The notes under the pieces were generated by a model that was not told where the DNA came from, made no database searches, and worked only from the letters and a program-made list of their open reading frames with translations. Below are positions 42,497 to 50,130 of a stretch of 64,000 nucleotides of DNA, piece by piece; position 1 is the stretch's first letter; every line of letters begins with the position of its first letter. The stretch is from assembly GCA_022071945.1 (NCBI GenBank), contig JAJVIN010000040.1:1-64000 (forward strand), in the 5' to 3' direction. Both the position numbers and the translations under genes were made by a program. This DNA comes from Thermoanaerobaculia bacterium. GTDB taxonomy: Bacteria; Acidobacteriota; Thermoanaerobaculia; UBA5066.

Positions 42497-43495
42497 TCAG
42501 CTCGTTGCGGACCAGTAGTGATCCCCGAAGAGGCGGTAGAACTCCACCGTGCGGCGGAGCCCCTCCTCCAATCCGATGCGGGGATTCCACCCGGTGACCG
42601 CTCTCAGGCGGCTCGAATCGGTCGAGAAGTCGCCGATGTCGATCTGCTTGCGTTCAGGTGGGAAGGGAATTCTCCGGACCTCTCCGGTCCCTGCGAGTCG
42701 GACCAGCATCTCGGCGAACTCCGCAAGAGAGACCGGCTCTTCGGTCCCGCAGTTCCAGGCCTCACCGTTGCCCGGAAGCTTCTCCGCAGCCAGAATGAAG
42801 GCATTCACCGCATCGTCGACGTAGAGAAGGTCGCGGTACTGGAGCCCGCTGCCAAACAGGTCGATCGTCTCCCCGAGAAGGGCCTGGCGGATGAACCAGC
42901 CGGTGAAGCTCGCTCTCGAGTGACTCACGAGCTGTCGCGGTCCGTAGACGTTCGTCAGCCTGAGAACGAGGGTCGAGAGCCCGAGTCTCTCGGAGGCGAC
43001 CCGGGCGTAGTACTCGGCCGCGATCTTGGAAACGGCGTTGAAGTCTGGAGGCCTCAGAGGATGGTCTTCGCTGACCGGCAGCCGCAGCGGCGTCCCGTAA
43101 ACCTGCCGCGTCCCCGCGATGACGATTCGGGCCGAGGGGTTGAGTCTGCGGCACGCATCCAGAATCGCCACCGTCGTCGCGGCGTTGTCGATCAGATCCT
43201 CGAGGGGGCGCGCCAGACTGTCGATGTGGCTGACCTTGCCGGCCATGTGGAAGACGACGTCGCACCCGTCCACAGCCGTCTCGGTGACGGCCCGGTGTTC
43301 GAGGGACCCGTCGATGAGCTCGTACTGCCCGTCGACGTCCTTCAGGTTGAACCTATTCCCGCCGTCCCCCGACCGCAGGCAGTCCACGACCCGGACCTTG
43401 GCCCCCAGGTCGAGGAGCTTGCGAACGAGATTCGACCCGATGAAACCGAGCCCGCCCGTGACCAGGACGCGCCGTCCCGATACCCAGAAGCTCAT
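42497..43495 (-). CDS. NAD-dependent sugar epimerase/dehydratase
   Basis: The 332-residue extended SDR begins VSGRRVLVTGGLGFIGSNLVRKLL (Rossmann GxxGxxG) and has the active-site Ser/Thr region IAGTRQVYGTP and a Tyr-x3-Lys-like segment in FNAVSKIAAEYYARV. It resembles UDP-glucose 4-epimerase/dTDP-glucose dehydratase relatives (RfbB/GalE type), but the YxxxK reads Val-Ser-Lys-Ile around the expected site, so the class is left open. Its ATG overlaps the stop of the GT2 gene (ATGA). Confidence 0.85.
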   Translation of the reverse strand: MSFWVSGRRVLVTGGLGFIGSNLVRKLLDLGAKVRVVDCLRSGDGGNRFNLKDVDGQYELIDGSLEHRAVTETAVDGCDVVFHMAGKVSHIDSLARPLEDLIDNAATTVAILDACRRLNPSARIVIAGTRQVYGTPLRLPVSEDHPLRPPDFNAVSKIAAEYYARVASERLGLSTLVLRLTNVYGPRQLVSHSRASFTGWFIRQALLGETIDLFGSGLQYRDLLYVDDAVNAFILAAEKLPGNGEAWNCGTEEPVSLAEFAEMLVRLAGTGEVRRIPFPPERKQIDIGDFSTDSSRLRAVTGWNPRIGLEEGLRRTVEFYRLFGDHYWSATS

Positions 43496-44274
43496 GTGCG
43501 AGGCCCTCCGAGAGCCGTGTCCTGTCTCGTGGAATAGGCGATGTCCCGTGGAGACTCCCGCCTGACGAAGAGCTCCCAGAAAAGCCGGAAGATGTTCACC
43601 GCCGTCACGAAGAGGCGCTTGAAGTTGAAGAACTGCGACCTGCCGTAGACGCGGTGATAGTGATGGACCGGGTAGTCCGCGAACCGGTAGCCCGCCAGTT
43701 CCAGCTTCCGGACGAGCTCGAGGCAGATGACGCCGCTCGAATGCCTGAGCTCGATGCTTGAAAGGGCCGAGCGCCGAATCAGCCGGAAATCGCAATCGAC
43801 GTCACGCACCCGAAAGCGGAAGAGGATGCGCATCAGCACCAGATAGAGCTTCCCGATCACGACCCGATGGACGGGATCCGAGCGGGAAATCTTGTAGCCG
43901 TTGACGACGTCGACTCCGTCCTGCATGACGGGCAGCAGCCTGCGCAGCTCGAGGATGTCGTACTGTCCATCACCGTCCGTGTAGAAGACGAGGTCCTTCG
44001 TGGCGGCCCGAAAGCCCGACCGGAGCGCGGCTCCGTAACCCTGGTTCTTCTCGTGCCGGATGACGCGAAGTTCCGGGTGGTCCTCCCGCAGCGCCTCGAG
44101 GATGTCACGGCTGTTGTCGCTCGACCCGTCGTCGACGACGATGATCTCGAAGTCGCGGCCCGACTCCCTCCCCACCAGGGCGGCCGCCGTGACGAGAGTG
44201 CCGATCGTTCCGGCGTCGTTGTAGCACGGGAAGAAGATCGACAGGCTCTGAGGCTTGGCTTCCAGGGTGGCCAT
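43492..44274 (-). CDS. GT2-family polyprenyl-phosphate glycosyltransferase
   Basis: The 260-residue protein has LSIFFPCYNDAGTIGTLV, the metal-binding IIVVDDGSSDNS and DLVFYTDGDGQYD, and the later DVDCDFRLIRRSAL. These match dolichyl-phosphate mannose synthase and similar enzymes that load a sugar on a polyprenyl phosphate. No membrane helices are evident at the C-terminus. It heads a unit with the epimerase and DegT genes. TACACT stands 10 bases before its ATG with no Shine-Dalgarno. Confidence 0.88.
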   Translation of the reverse strand: MATLEAKPQSLSIFFPCYNDAGTIGTLVTAAALVGRESGRDFEIIVVDDGSSDNSRDILEALREDHPELRVIRHEKNQGYGAALRSGFRAATKDLVFYTDGDGQYDILELRRLLPVMQDGVDVVNGYKISRSDPVHRVVIGKLYLVLMRILFRFRVRDVDCDFRLIRRSALSSIELRHSSGVICLELVRKLELAGYRFADYPVHHYHRVYGRSQFFNFKRLFVTAVNIFRLFWELFVRRESPRDIAYSTRQDTALGGPRT

Positions 44275-44284
44275 ACGCTCCGGG

Positions 44285-44290
44285 AGTGTA
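44285..44290 (-). promoter_or_regulatory. -10-like hexamer TACACT of the GT2 gene
   Basis: TACACT on the minus strand ends 10 bases before the ATG at 44274, downstream of the cstA stop, so the glycan unit may have its own leaderless promoter. Confidence 0.4.
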
Positions 44291-44310
44291 GCGCGAGGAT
44301 CAGGGCTTTC

Positions 44311-46179
44311 TCAGGCGGAAACCGAGTCGATCCTCAGGCTCTCGAGCGTCTCGGTTCGCCCCGCGCGCCAGTGCCTCACCCACCGGGGAACGGCCGCCGC
44401 GAGGATGGCCGCGACGCAGAGGAGCATGCAGATCGTCAGGCCGGAATTGAGGTATCCCTTGAAGGCGTCTCCGGGCTTCGCGGCCGCCGCCGCCATCGGG
44501 AGGAAGATGTCGCGAATGCTCAGGATCCCTCCCGTGATCGTTGTCGTCCCGACGAAGATCATCGGGAGGAGCGTCACGAGGGCGAGCTTCCCGCGCCCCT
44601 CGTTGATGAGGACGGTCGTCCCGATGGCGAGGGCCACCACCGCCAGCAGCTGATTGGCGACCCCGAACATCGGCCAGAGAGTCTGGATGGTGCCGGTGAA
44701 GATGAAGTAGCTCCAGCCGGAAACGACGAGGGCGCTCGTCAAGACGGTGCCGGGCATCCAGTCCGTTTGCCCGAGCTTCGGGTGGATCCGGCCCAGGAAC
44801 TCCTGGACGAGAAAGCGCGCGATGCGCGTCCCCGTGTCGATCGTCGTCAGGACGAAGAGCGCCTCGAACATGATGACGAAGTGGTAGAAGTAGCTCATGA
44901 AGGTCCGCAGACCGGGTATGTCCCCGAAGATCTGCGCGATCCCGACGGCCAGGGAGACTCCCCCTCCCGTGCGCCCCGCAAGCCTCGGCTCGCCGACGAG
45001 CGCCGCGAGCTCGGAGAGGTGGCACTCCTCCAGGCGCATGGTCCGGAGGAGCTCCTTGAAGGCCTCCGGCGTCATGTTGATCTGGTAGTAGTCGGCCTGA
45101 CAGAGGGACGAGGCCGCGATGAGGGCGGTGACCCCGACGAGGCTCTCCATCAGCATCGCCCCGTAGCCGATCGGGCGGATGCTCGACTCCGTGTCGATCA
45201 TCTTCGGTGTCGTCCCCGATGAAACGAGGGCGTGGAACCCCGATATGGCGCCGCAGGCAATGGTGATGAAGACGAACGGGAAGACCGGGCCCTTCACGAT
45301 CGGCCCGCCCCCGCTGATGAAGGTGCTGAGTGCCGGAGCCTTCACGTCGGGCCTGGCGATGAGGACCGCCGCGACGATCAGGAAGATCGTTCCGACCTTC
45401 ATGTAGCTCGACAGGTAGTCACGCGGACAGAGGAGCATCCAGACGGGCAGGACCGAGGCGATGAAGCCGTAGAGAGCGATGCTCGTGGTGATGGCGCCCT
45501 CGGAGGCGGTCAGGTACTTCGCAAAGCCTTCCCAGGCGTGGCCAGGCTGGAACAGCGCCCCGGCGGCGACCGCCCCGATCAGGAGAGTCACGCCGATGAT
45601 CGAGGCCTCCACGACCTTGCCCTTGCGGATCCGGTACATGTAGAGGCCCATGAAGAGCGCGATGGGGATGGAACAGCCGATCGCGAAGACGCCCCAGGGG
45701 CTTTCCGCCAGGGCCTTGACGACGATGAACCCGAGCACGGCCAGTGCCACGATGACGATGAAGAGGATCGCGATCATCGTCACGGTCCCGGCGAAGGGCC
45801 CGAGCTCTTCCCGGGCAATCTGGGCGAGGGACCGGCCCTTCCGTCGGGTGGAGGCGGCCAGGATGACGAAGTCCTGCACGGCGCCGCCGAGACAGACTCC
45901 GAAGATCAGCCAGAGAAAGCCTGGCAGGTACCCGAACTGAGCCGCCAGAACGGGCCCGATAAGGGGGCCCGCCCCCGAAATCGCCGCGAAGTGGTGCCCC
46001 CAGAGGACCCACTTGTTCGTCGGGTGGAAGTTCTGTCCGTCGTTGTACCGGTGAGCCGGCGTCTTGCGCCGGTCATCCAGGGCCGCCACCCGGCTCGCCA
46101 GGAAGGCACTGTAGTAGCGGTACGCAATTGCAAACAGGCCCAGAGCCGCCAGCATCAGCCAGAATGCATTGACCTTCAC
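44311..46179 (-). CDS. cstA: CstA-family transporter (carbon starvation protein)
   Basis: The 622-residue polytopic membrane protein carries the CstA signature near the front: KTPAHRYNDGQNFHPTNKWVLWGHHFAAISGAGPLIGPVLAAQ, followed by WLIFGVCLGGAVQDFV. Many helices follow. Members import pyruvate or peptides during carbon starvation (CstA, BtsT). Start is GTG with GGGAGGG upstream. A TAGACT hexamer lies about 30 bases further up (46207-46212). The gene is divergent from an ABC exporter. Confidence 0.93.
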   Translation of the reverse strand: MKVNAFWLMLAALGLFAIAYRYYSAFLASRVAALDDRRKTPAHRYNDGQNFHPTNKWVLWGHHFAAISGAGPLIGPVLAAQFGYLPGFLWLIFGVCLGGAVQDFVILAASTRRKGRSLAQIAREELGPFAGTVTMIAILFIVIVALAVLGFIVVKALAESPWGVFAIGCSIPIALFMGLYMYRIRKGKVVEASIIGVTLLIGAVAAGALFQPGHAWEGFAKYLTASEGAITTSIALYGFIASVLPVWMLLCPRDYLSSYMKVGTIFLIVAAVLIARPDVKAPALSTFISGGGPIVKGPVFPFVFITIACGAISGFHALVSSGTTPKMIDTESSIRPIGYGAMLMESLVGVTALIAASSLCQADYYQINMTPEAFKELLRTMRLEECHLSELAALVGEPRLAGRTGGGVSLAVGIAQIFGDIPGLRTFMSYFYHFVIMFEALFVLTTIDTGTRIARFLVQEFLGRIHPKLGQTDWMPGTVLTSALVVSGWSYFIFTGTIQTLWPMFGVANQLLAVVALAIGTTVLINEGRGKLALVTLLPMIFVGTTTITGGILSIRDIFLPMAAAAAKPGDAFKGYLNSGLTICMLLCVAAILAAAVPRWVRHWRAGRTETLESLRIDSVSA

Positions 46180-46241
46180 CCGGAACCCTCCCTCTTCAGG
46201 GCGCCGAGTCTACTGCGGAAACTCGCCGTTTCCCGCTGACG

Positions 46242-46247
46242 TATCCT
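46242..46247 (+). promoter_or_regulatory. -10-like hexamer TATCCT of the ABC ATPase gene
   Basis: TATCCT ends 8 bases before the ATG at 46256, with no Shine-Dalgarno between. Confidence 0.4.
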
Positions 46248-46255
46248 GGGTGCCC

Positions 46256-47182
46256 ATGCCCGAGTCCCTTGCGATCGACTGCCAGGACCTGGTGAAGAAG
46301 TTCACGGATGTGGTCGCGGTCAACGGACTCGACCTCTCGGTGAAGACAGGTGAGTGTTTCGGGCTTCTCGGTCCCAACGGCGCCGGCAAGACCACGACCA
46401 TCGAGATCCTGGAAGGGCTCCAGGAACCCGACAGCGGCACGGTACGGGTTCTCGGCTCGACGTGGCGGGACCACCCGCACAGGCTCAGGCAGCGGATCGG
46501 CCTCTCGCTTCAGGAGACCCAGTTCCACGAGAAGTGGACGGTGATCGAGACTCTGCGACTTTTCCGGTCGGTGTTCGGCGACGGGATCGATCCGGAGGAA
46601 CTCCTTCTCGAGGTGGAGCTCGTCGAGAAGCGCGACTCGCGTGTCGGAAAGCTCTCGGGCGGCCAGAAGCAGCGGCTGGCCGTTGCCTGCGCGCTGGCGG
46701 GAAAGCCAGAGCTCCTTTTCCTCGACGAGCCGACGACGGGACTCGATCCTCAGAGCCGCCTCCGCCTCTGGGACCAGATCACCCGCTTTCAGAAGAACGG
46801 AGGAACGATCCTCTTGACGACTCACTACATGGACGAGGCCGAGCGGCTGTGTGATCGCGTGGCCGTCGTCGATCACGGGAAGGTCATCGCTCTCGGCACG
46901 CCCGCCGAGCTCATCTCGACGCTCCCCGGGGCCAACGTCATCGAGGTCGCCTCCGACCCGCGCTTGTCCGAGGAGACTCTGCGAAAGGTGCCGGGCGTCC
47001 GCGAGGTCCAGGTGCGAGAGGACGCCGCCGTCCTCGTCGTGGGATCACTTGTCGAGTCAGTGCCCGCGCTTCTGTCCGCGATCGAGTCGGCGGGCAGCCG
47101 GCTGGTCAATCTGCGAACCCACAGGGCGACCCTAGAGGACGTCTTCGTCCACTTGACGGGCCGTCACCTGCGCGATGCGTGA
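46256..47182 (+). CDS. ABC exporter ATPase (DrrA/CcmA type)
   Basis: This 308-residue ATPase has Walker A GPNGAGKT (about 42-49), signature KLSGGQKQRLAVACALAG, Walker B LLFLDEPTTGLD and the switch His in TTHYMDEAE. The extended C-terminal part is typical of DrrA-type ABC-2 exporters. It overlaps the permease gene by 8 bases, so the two form one transporter. The substrate is unknown. Confidence 0.92.
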   Translation: MPESLAIDCQDLVKKFTDVVAVNGLDLSVKTGECFGLLGPNGAGKTTTIEILEGLQEPDSGTVRVLGSTWRDHPHRLRQRIGLSLQETQFHEKWTVIETLRLFRSVFGDGIDPEELLLEVELVEKRDSRVGKLSGGQKQRLAVACALAGKPELLFLDEPTTGLDPQSRLRLWDQITRFQKNGGTILLTTHYMDEAERLCDRVAVVDHGKVIALGTPAELISTLPGANVIEVASDPRLSEETLRKVPGVREVQVREDAAVLVVGSLVESVPALLSAIESAGSRLVNLRTHRATLEDVFVHLTGRHLRDA

Positions 47183-48218
47183 AAGCCCTCGGTCGCCGCT
47201 TCTCGAGCTGACTCTCCTGCGGGCCAAGGAGTTCCTGCGAGAGCCCGAGGCGGTCTTCTGGACCTTCGCCTTCCCTGTTCTGCTCGCCCTGGCTCTGGGT
47301 TTCGCCTTCCGCGAGAAGCCGCCCGACAAGCTCCCGATCGCGGTCGAGGCGGGATCAGGAGCGGCCGAGACTGCCGCCTCGCTCGCGAGGTCCGAGTTCC
47401 TCTCGTCGGTGGTCCTCGAGAGGGAGGAGGCGCTGGCCGCTCTGCGGCGCGGCAAGGTCGCAATGATCGTCCGGGTCGAGTCCTCACAGCCGGTCTTCAT
47501 CTTCGATCCCACGCGCCCGGACGCGCGCGCGGCCCGCCTCGAGGCGGGCGATGCGCTCGAGAGGGCGGCGGGACGCGAGGACCGGCTGAAGCCGTCGATC
47601 GAGACCGTCCGGGAGCCCGGTGCCCGCTACATCGACTTCCTGATGCCGGGTCTTCTCGGCCTCAACTTGATGGGAACGGGGATGTGGGGAATCGGTTTCT
47701 CGATCGTGACGGCGCGGTCGAAGAAGCTCCTGAAGCGTCTCGTCGCCACGCCGATGAGAAAGAGCCACTACCTCTTCGCGCAGATCCTGGCGCGGCTTCT
47801 CTTTCTGACGGGCGAGGTGGTGGTGCTGGTCGGCTTTGGCTGGCTCGTCTTCGGCGTCGCCGTCCGGGGCTCGCTCCTCGTTTTGGCGGTGACCTGTCTC
47901 ATGGGAGCCATGAGCTTCGCGGGAATCGGCCTTCTGGTGGCGAGCCGGGCCAACACGATCGAGGCCGTGAGCGGCTGGATGAATCTGGTGATGCTGCCGA
48001 TGTGGGTCTTCTCGGGTGTTTTCTTCTCGTCCGAGAGGTTCCCCGAGGCCCTTCAGCCCGCGATCGGTGCCCTGCCCTTGACGGCCGTGAACCAGGCTCT
48101 TCGCGCCGTGATCAACGAGGGAGCGAGTCTGGGAGCGGTGTCCGGCCAGCTCGCAATCCTTGCGGTCTGGGGTGCGGTGTCGTTCGCGATCGCGCTGTGG
48201 ATCTTCCGGTGGAAGTGA
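47175..48218 (+). CDS. ABC-2 type exporter permease
   Basis: The 347-residue membrane protein has a first helix (AVFWTFAFPVLLALALGFAF), an external loop of about 120 residues rich in Arg/Glu/Ala, then five helices with IDFLMPGLLGLNLMGTGMWG and NLVMLPMWVFSGVFFSSERFP. This is the ABC2_membrane pattern of multidrug or lipid exporters. It partners with the preceding ATPase, with which it overlaps. It ends 3 bases from the convergent hypothetical gene. Confidence 0.9.
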   Translation: MRESPRSPLLELTLLRAKEFLREPEAVFWTFAFPVLLALALGFAFREKPPDKLPIAVEAGSGAAETAASLARSEFLSSVVLEREEALAALRRGKVAMIVRVESSQPVFIFDPTRPDARAARLEAGDALERAAGREDRLKPSIETVREPGARYIDFLMPGLLGLNLMGTGMWGIGFSIVTARSKKLLKRLVATPMRKSHYLFAQILARLLFLTGEVVVLVGFGWLVFGVAVRGSLLVLAVTCLMGAMSFAGIGLLVASRANTIEAVSGWMNLVMLPMWVFSGVFFSSERFPEALQPAIGALPLTAVNQALRAVINEGASLGAVSGQLAILAVWGAVSFAIALWIFRWK

Positions 48219-48221
48219 GGG

Positions 48222-48971
48222 TCACGGCTTCCCGGGTGGTGGGGGTTCCTTCGTCGACGTCAGGAGATACGTTCCTTCGGCGGTGACGCCGGCGCCAAAG
48301 CCGCAGTCCGAATCGGTACCGTCCTGCTTGACGGTGAGCTTTCCCTTCTCGAACGTCATCCCGAGGGCGCACGGCTTCTCGCCGTATTCGGACTTTTGAG
48401 AGAAGGCTGCCTTGCCGTTTGCAAGCTTCGCCGTTCCCGAGATCTCTCCGATGGCGGCCGGACCGTACGCCCGCCAGTTGAGACCCATCCGGACGAGGGT
48501 GAACGAGAATCGGATCTGCCCCCCGCCAGTCTCCGCGATCTCGGCGTCGTCCCACGTGCCCGCGCCGGCGTAGCGCCGGTAGGTTCCCGTGACCTTGGCG
48601 GGAAGGGAGAAGCCCTGCATAGCCTCATCCACCTTCGTCTTGTTGAAGAGGGCCGCCTTGTTCTGAGGGTCGCGATCGAGCGCGAGCTCGAGCCATGCCC
48701 GGGCCATCAAGGGGTCCTTGTCCTTCAGGCAGGCCAGGACGAGATTGTTGTACGCCACGAGCGAGTTCTTGAAGCCCGGGGCGCTGCTGGCCATGTCGGC
48801 CTCCTCCGCGTAGCCGGCCTGCGACTCGAACAACAGGATGGCGAGCTTCGGCCGCCCAGCGGCCAGCTCCTTCGTCCCCATGGTGTTGCACGAGGCAACC
48901 GATGTGCATTCCGGAGCCCCCGCGAGGGCCGACAGGGCGACGCAGAGGAGGGCCAGAGAGAGGATCTTCAT
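48222..48971 (-). CDS. Exported hypothetical protein with helical repeat front
   Basis: The 249-residue product has a signal peptide (MKILSLALLCVALSALAGA). A TPR-like helical part (about 25-105) includes GTKELAAGRPKLAILLFESQAGY and ARAWLELALDRDPQNKAALF, and a C-terminal beta domain holds GTYRRYAGAGTWDDAEI. Four cysteines (CTSVASC, CALG and CGFG) suggest disulfides and periplasmic location. No family is recognised. TACGAT stands 9 bases before the ATG. Confidence 0.65.
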   Translation of the reverse strand: MKILSLALLCVALSALAGAPECTSVASCNTMGTKELAAGRPKLAILLFESQAGYAEEADMASSAPGFKNSLVAYNNLVLACLKDKDPLMARAWLELALDRDPQNKAALFNKTKVDEAMQGFSLPAKVTGTYRRYAGAGTWDDAEIAETGGGQIRFSFTLVRMGLNWRAYGPAAIGEISGTAKLANGKAAFSQKSEYGEKPCALGMTFEKGKLTVKQDGTDSDCGFGAGVTAEGTYLLTSTKEPPPPGKP

Positions 48972-48980
48972 CACTGCCGA

Positions 48981-48986
48981 ATCGTA
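48981..48986 (-). promoter_or_regulatory. -10-like hexamer TACGAT of the exported hypothetical gene
   Basis: TACGAT on the minus strand ends 9 bases before the ATG at 48971, the same hexamer as in front of the GT51 gene. Confidence 0.4.
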
Positions 48987-49049
48987 GACCAACGCCCGAA
49001 TCAGGAATGGGAAAGGAGAATAGGAGAATAGGGACAGGCAATATTCTGG

Positions 49050-49055
49050 TAGACT
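49050..49055 (+). promoter_or_regulatory. -10-like hexamer TAGACT of the transposase gene
   Basis: TAGACT ends 6 bases before the GTG at 49062 with no Shine-Dalgarno. The short stretch before it holds the direct repeat AGGAGAATAGGAGAATAG and GGGACAGGCA. Confidence 0.4.
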
Positions 49056-49061
49056 TCTTGT

Positions 49062-50033
49062 GTGCGGAGGGCGAGGGCGTTTCCATCGGAGGGTTCCCAG
49101 GCTGGGTTCTTTCATTGCATCTCGAGGATCGTTGATCGCCGTTTCATCCTCGGCCAGCAGGAAAAGGAGACCTTTCGCAGGATCCTTCGCCAGTGCGAGA
49201 TCTTCTACGGGCTGAAGATCCTCACCTATTGCGTGATGTCGAACCACTTCCACCTCCTCGTCGAAGTTCCTGAACCTCAAGAGCTTCCAGAAGATGAGGT
49301 CGTGCGCCGTGTCGCGGCCCTCTACCCGCCCAAGTTCGTTTCCAGCCTCCGCCACGACCTCGAGGCCTTCCGCGAGGCCGGGCTCGAAGACCACGCTCAG
49401 GCTCGCCTTGCAACCTTCACAAGAAGGATGTGGAGCCTCTCCAACTTCATGAAATCCCTCAAACAGCGCTTCTCGGGGTTCTACAATCGCAACAACCAAC
49501 GCGCGGGCACCCTCTGGGAAGAGCGCTTTCGAAGCCTCATCGTCGAAGGTGAGGAGTCCGCTCTCCTCACGGTCGGCCTTTACATAGACCTGAATCCCAT
49601 CCGCGCCGGCCTGGTCGAAGACCCCGCCGAGTACCGTTTCTGCGGCTACGCAGAGGCCGTCGGAGGCGGAGAAGCCGCCCGTTGCGGCCTCTCCGCCGTC
49701 GTCACATCGAGATCACGAGCCTGGAAAAGCGTCCACGCAGAGTACCGACGGCTCCTCTACTCGACTGGAGAGGAATCGTCCGTCCGGAAAGGCTTCACCC
49801 GCGAACAGACTGCGGGAGTCGAGTCCCAGGGAGGTCGACTCCCCGCCAGTGCCACTCTTAGGCACCGGATTCGCTACCTGTCGGAAGGCGTGATTCTCGG
49901 CAGCCGCGCCTTCGTCGACGGCTGGCTCGAACGGAACCGCTGGCGCTTCGGCGCTCGATCGGTGTCGCAGAACGCGAACCGCCGTCTCCTGGACTTGGCG
50001 TCCCTGGGACCCATTCGAGCGGCACCGGCCTGA
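49062..50033 (+). CDS. REP-type tyrosine transposase (Y1, IS200-like)
   Basis: The 323-residue protein starts RRARAFPSEG and has FHCISRIVDRRF, the metal-binding HFHLLVEV (HUH motif) and the catalytic Tyr in RFSGFYNRNNQRAGTLWEERF. This is the TnpA-REP/RAYT class of domesticated single-strand transposases, which carry a longer C-terminal part like the one here. GTG is the start. No second transposase gene, target duplication or inverted ends are visible, so it is probably chromosomal housekeeping of repeats rather than a mobile IS copy. Confidence 0.85.
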   Translation: MRRARAFPSEGSQAGFFHCISRIVDRRFILGQQEKETFRRILRQCEIFYGLKILTYCVMSNHFHLLVEVPEPQELPEDEVVRRVAALYPPKFVSSLRHDLEAFREAGLEDHAQARLATFTRRMWSLSNFMKSLKQRFSGFYNRNNQRAGTLWEERFRSLIVEGEESALLTVGLYIDLNPIRAGLVEDPAEYRFCGYAEAVGGGEAARCGLSAVVTSRSRAWKSVHAEYRRLLYSTGEESSVRKGFTREQTAGVESQGGRLPASATLRHRIRYLSEGVILGSRAFVDGWLERNRWRFGARSVSQNANRRLLDLASLGPIRAAPA

Positions 50034-50130
50034 GTTCCAACCGTATCGCTGGCCAGGAAGGGAGTCCGCTCCAAGGACCACTGGGCCTCGCATCAAGAGG
50101 CGTCGCGCGGCGGGAGTCCCTGACCGTCTT

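Noticed and set aside
49062-50033. An intact IS element
   Set aside because: No terminal hairpins, target duplication or second orf were found; the transposase type is the REP-associated, usually immobile class.
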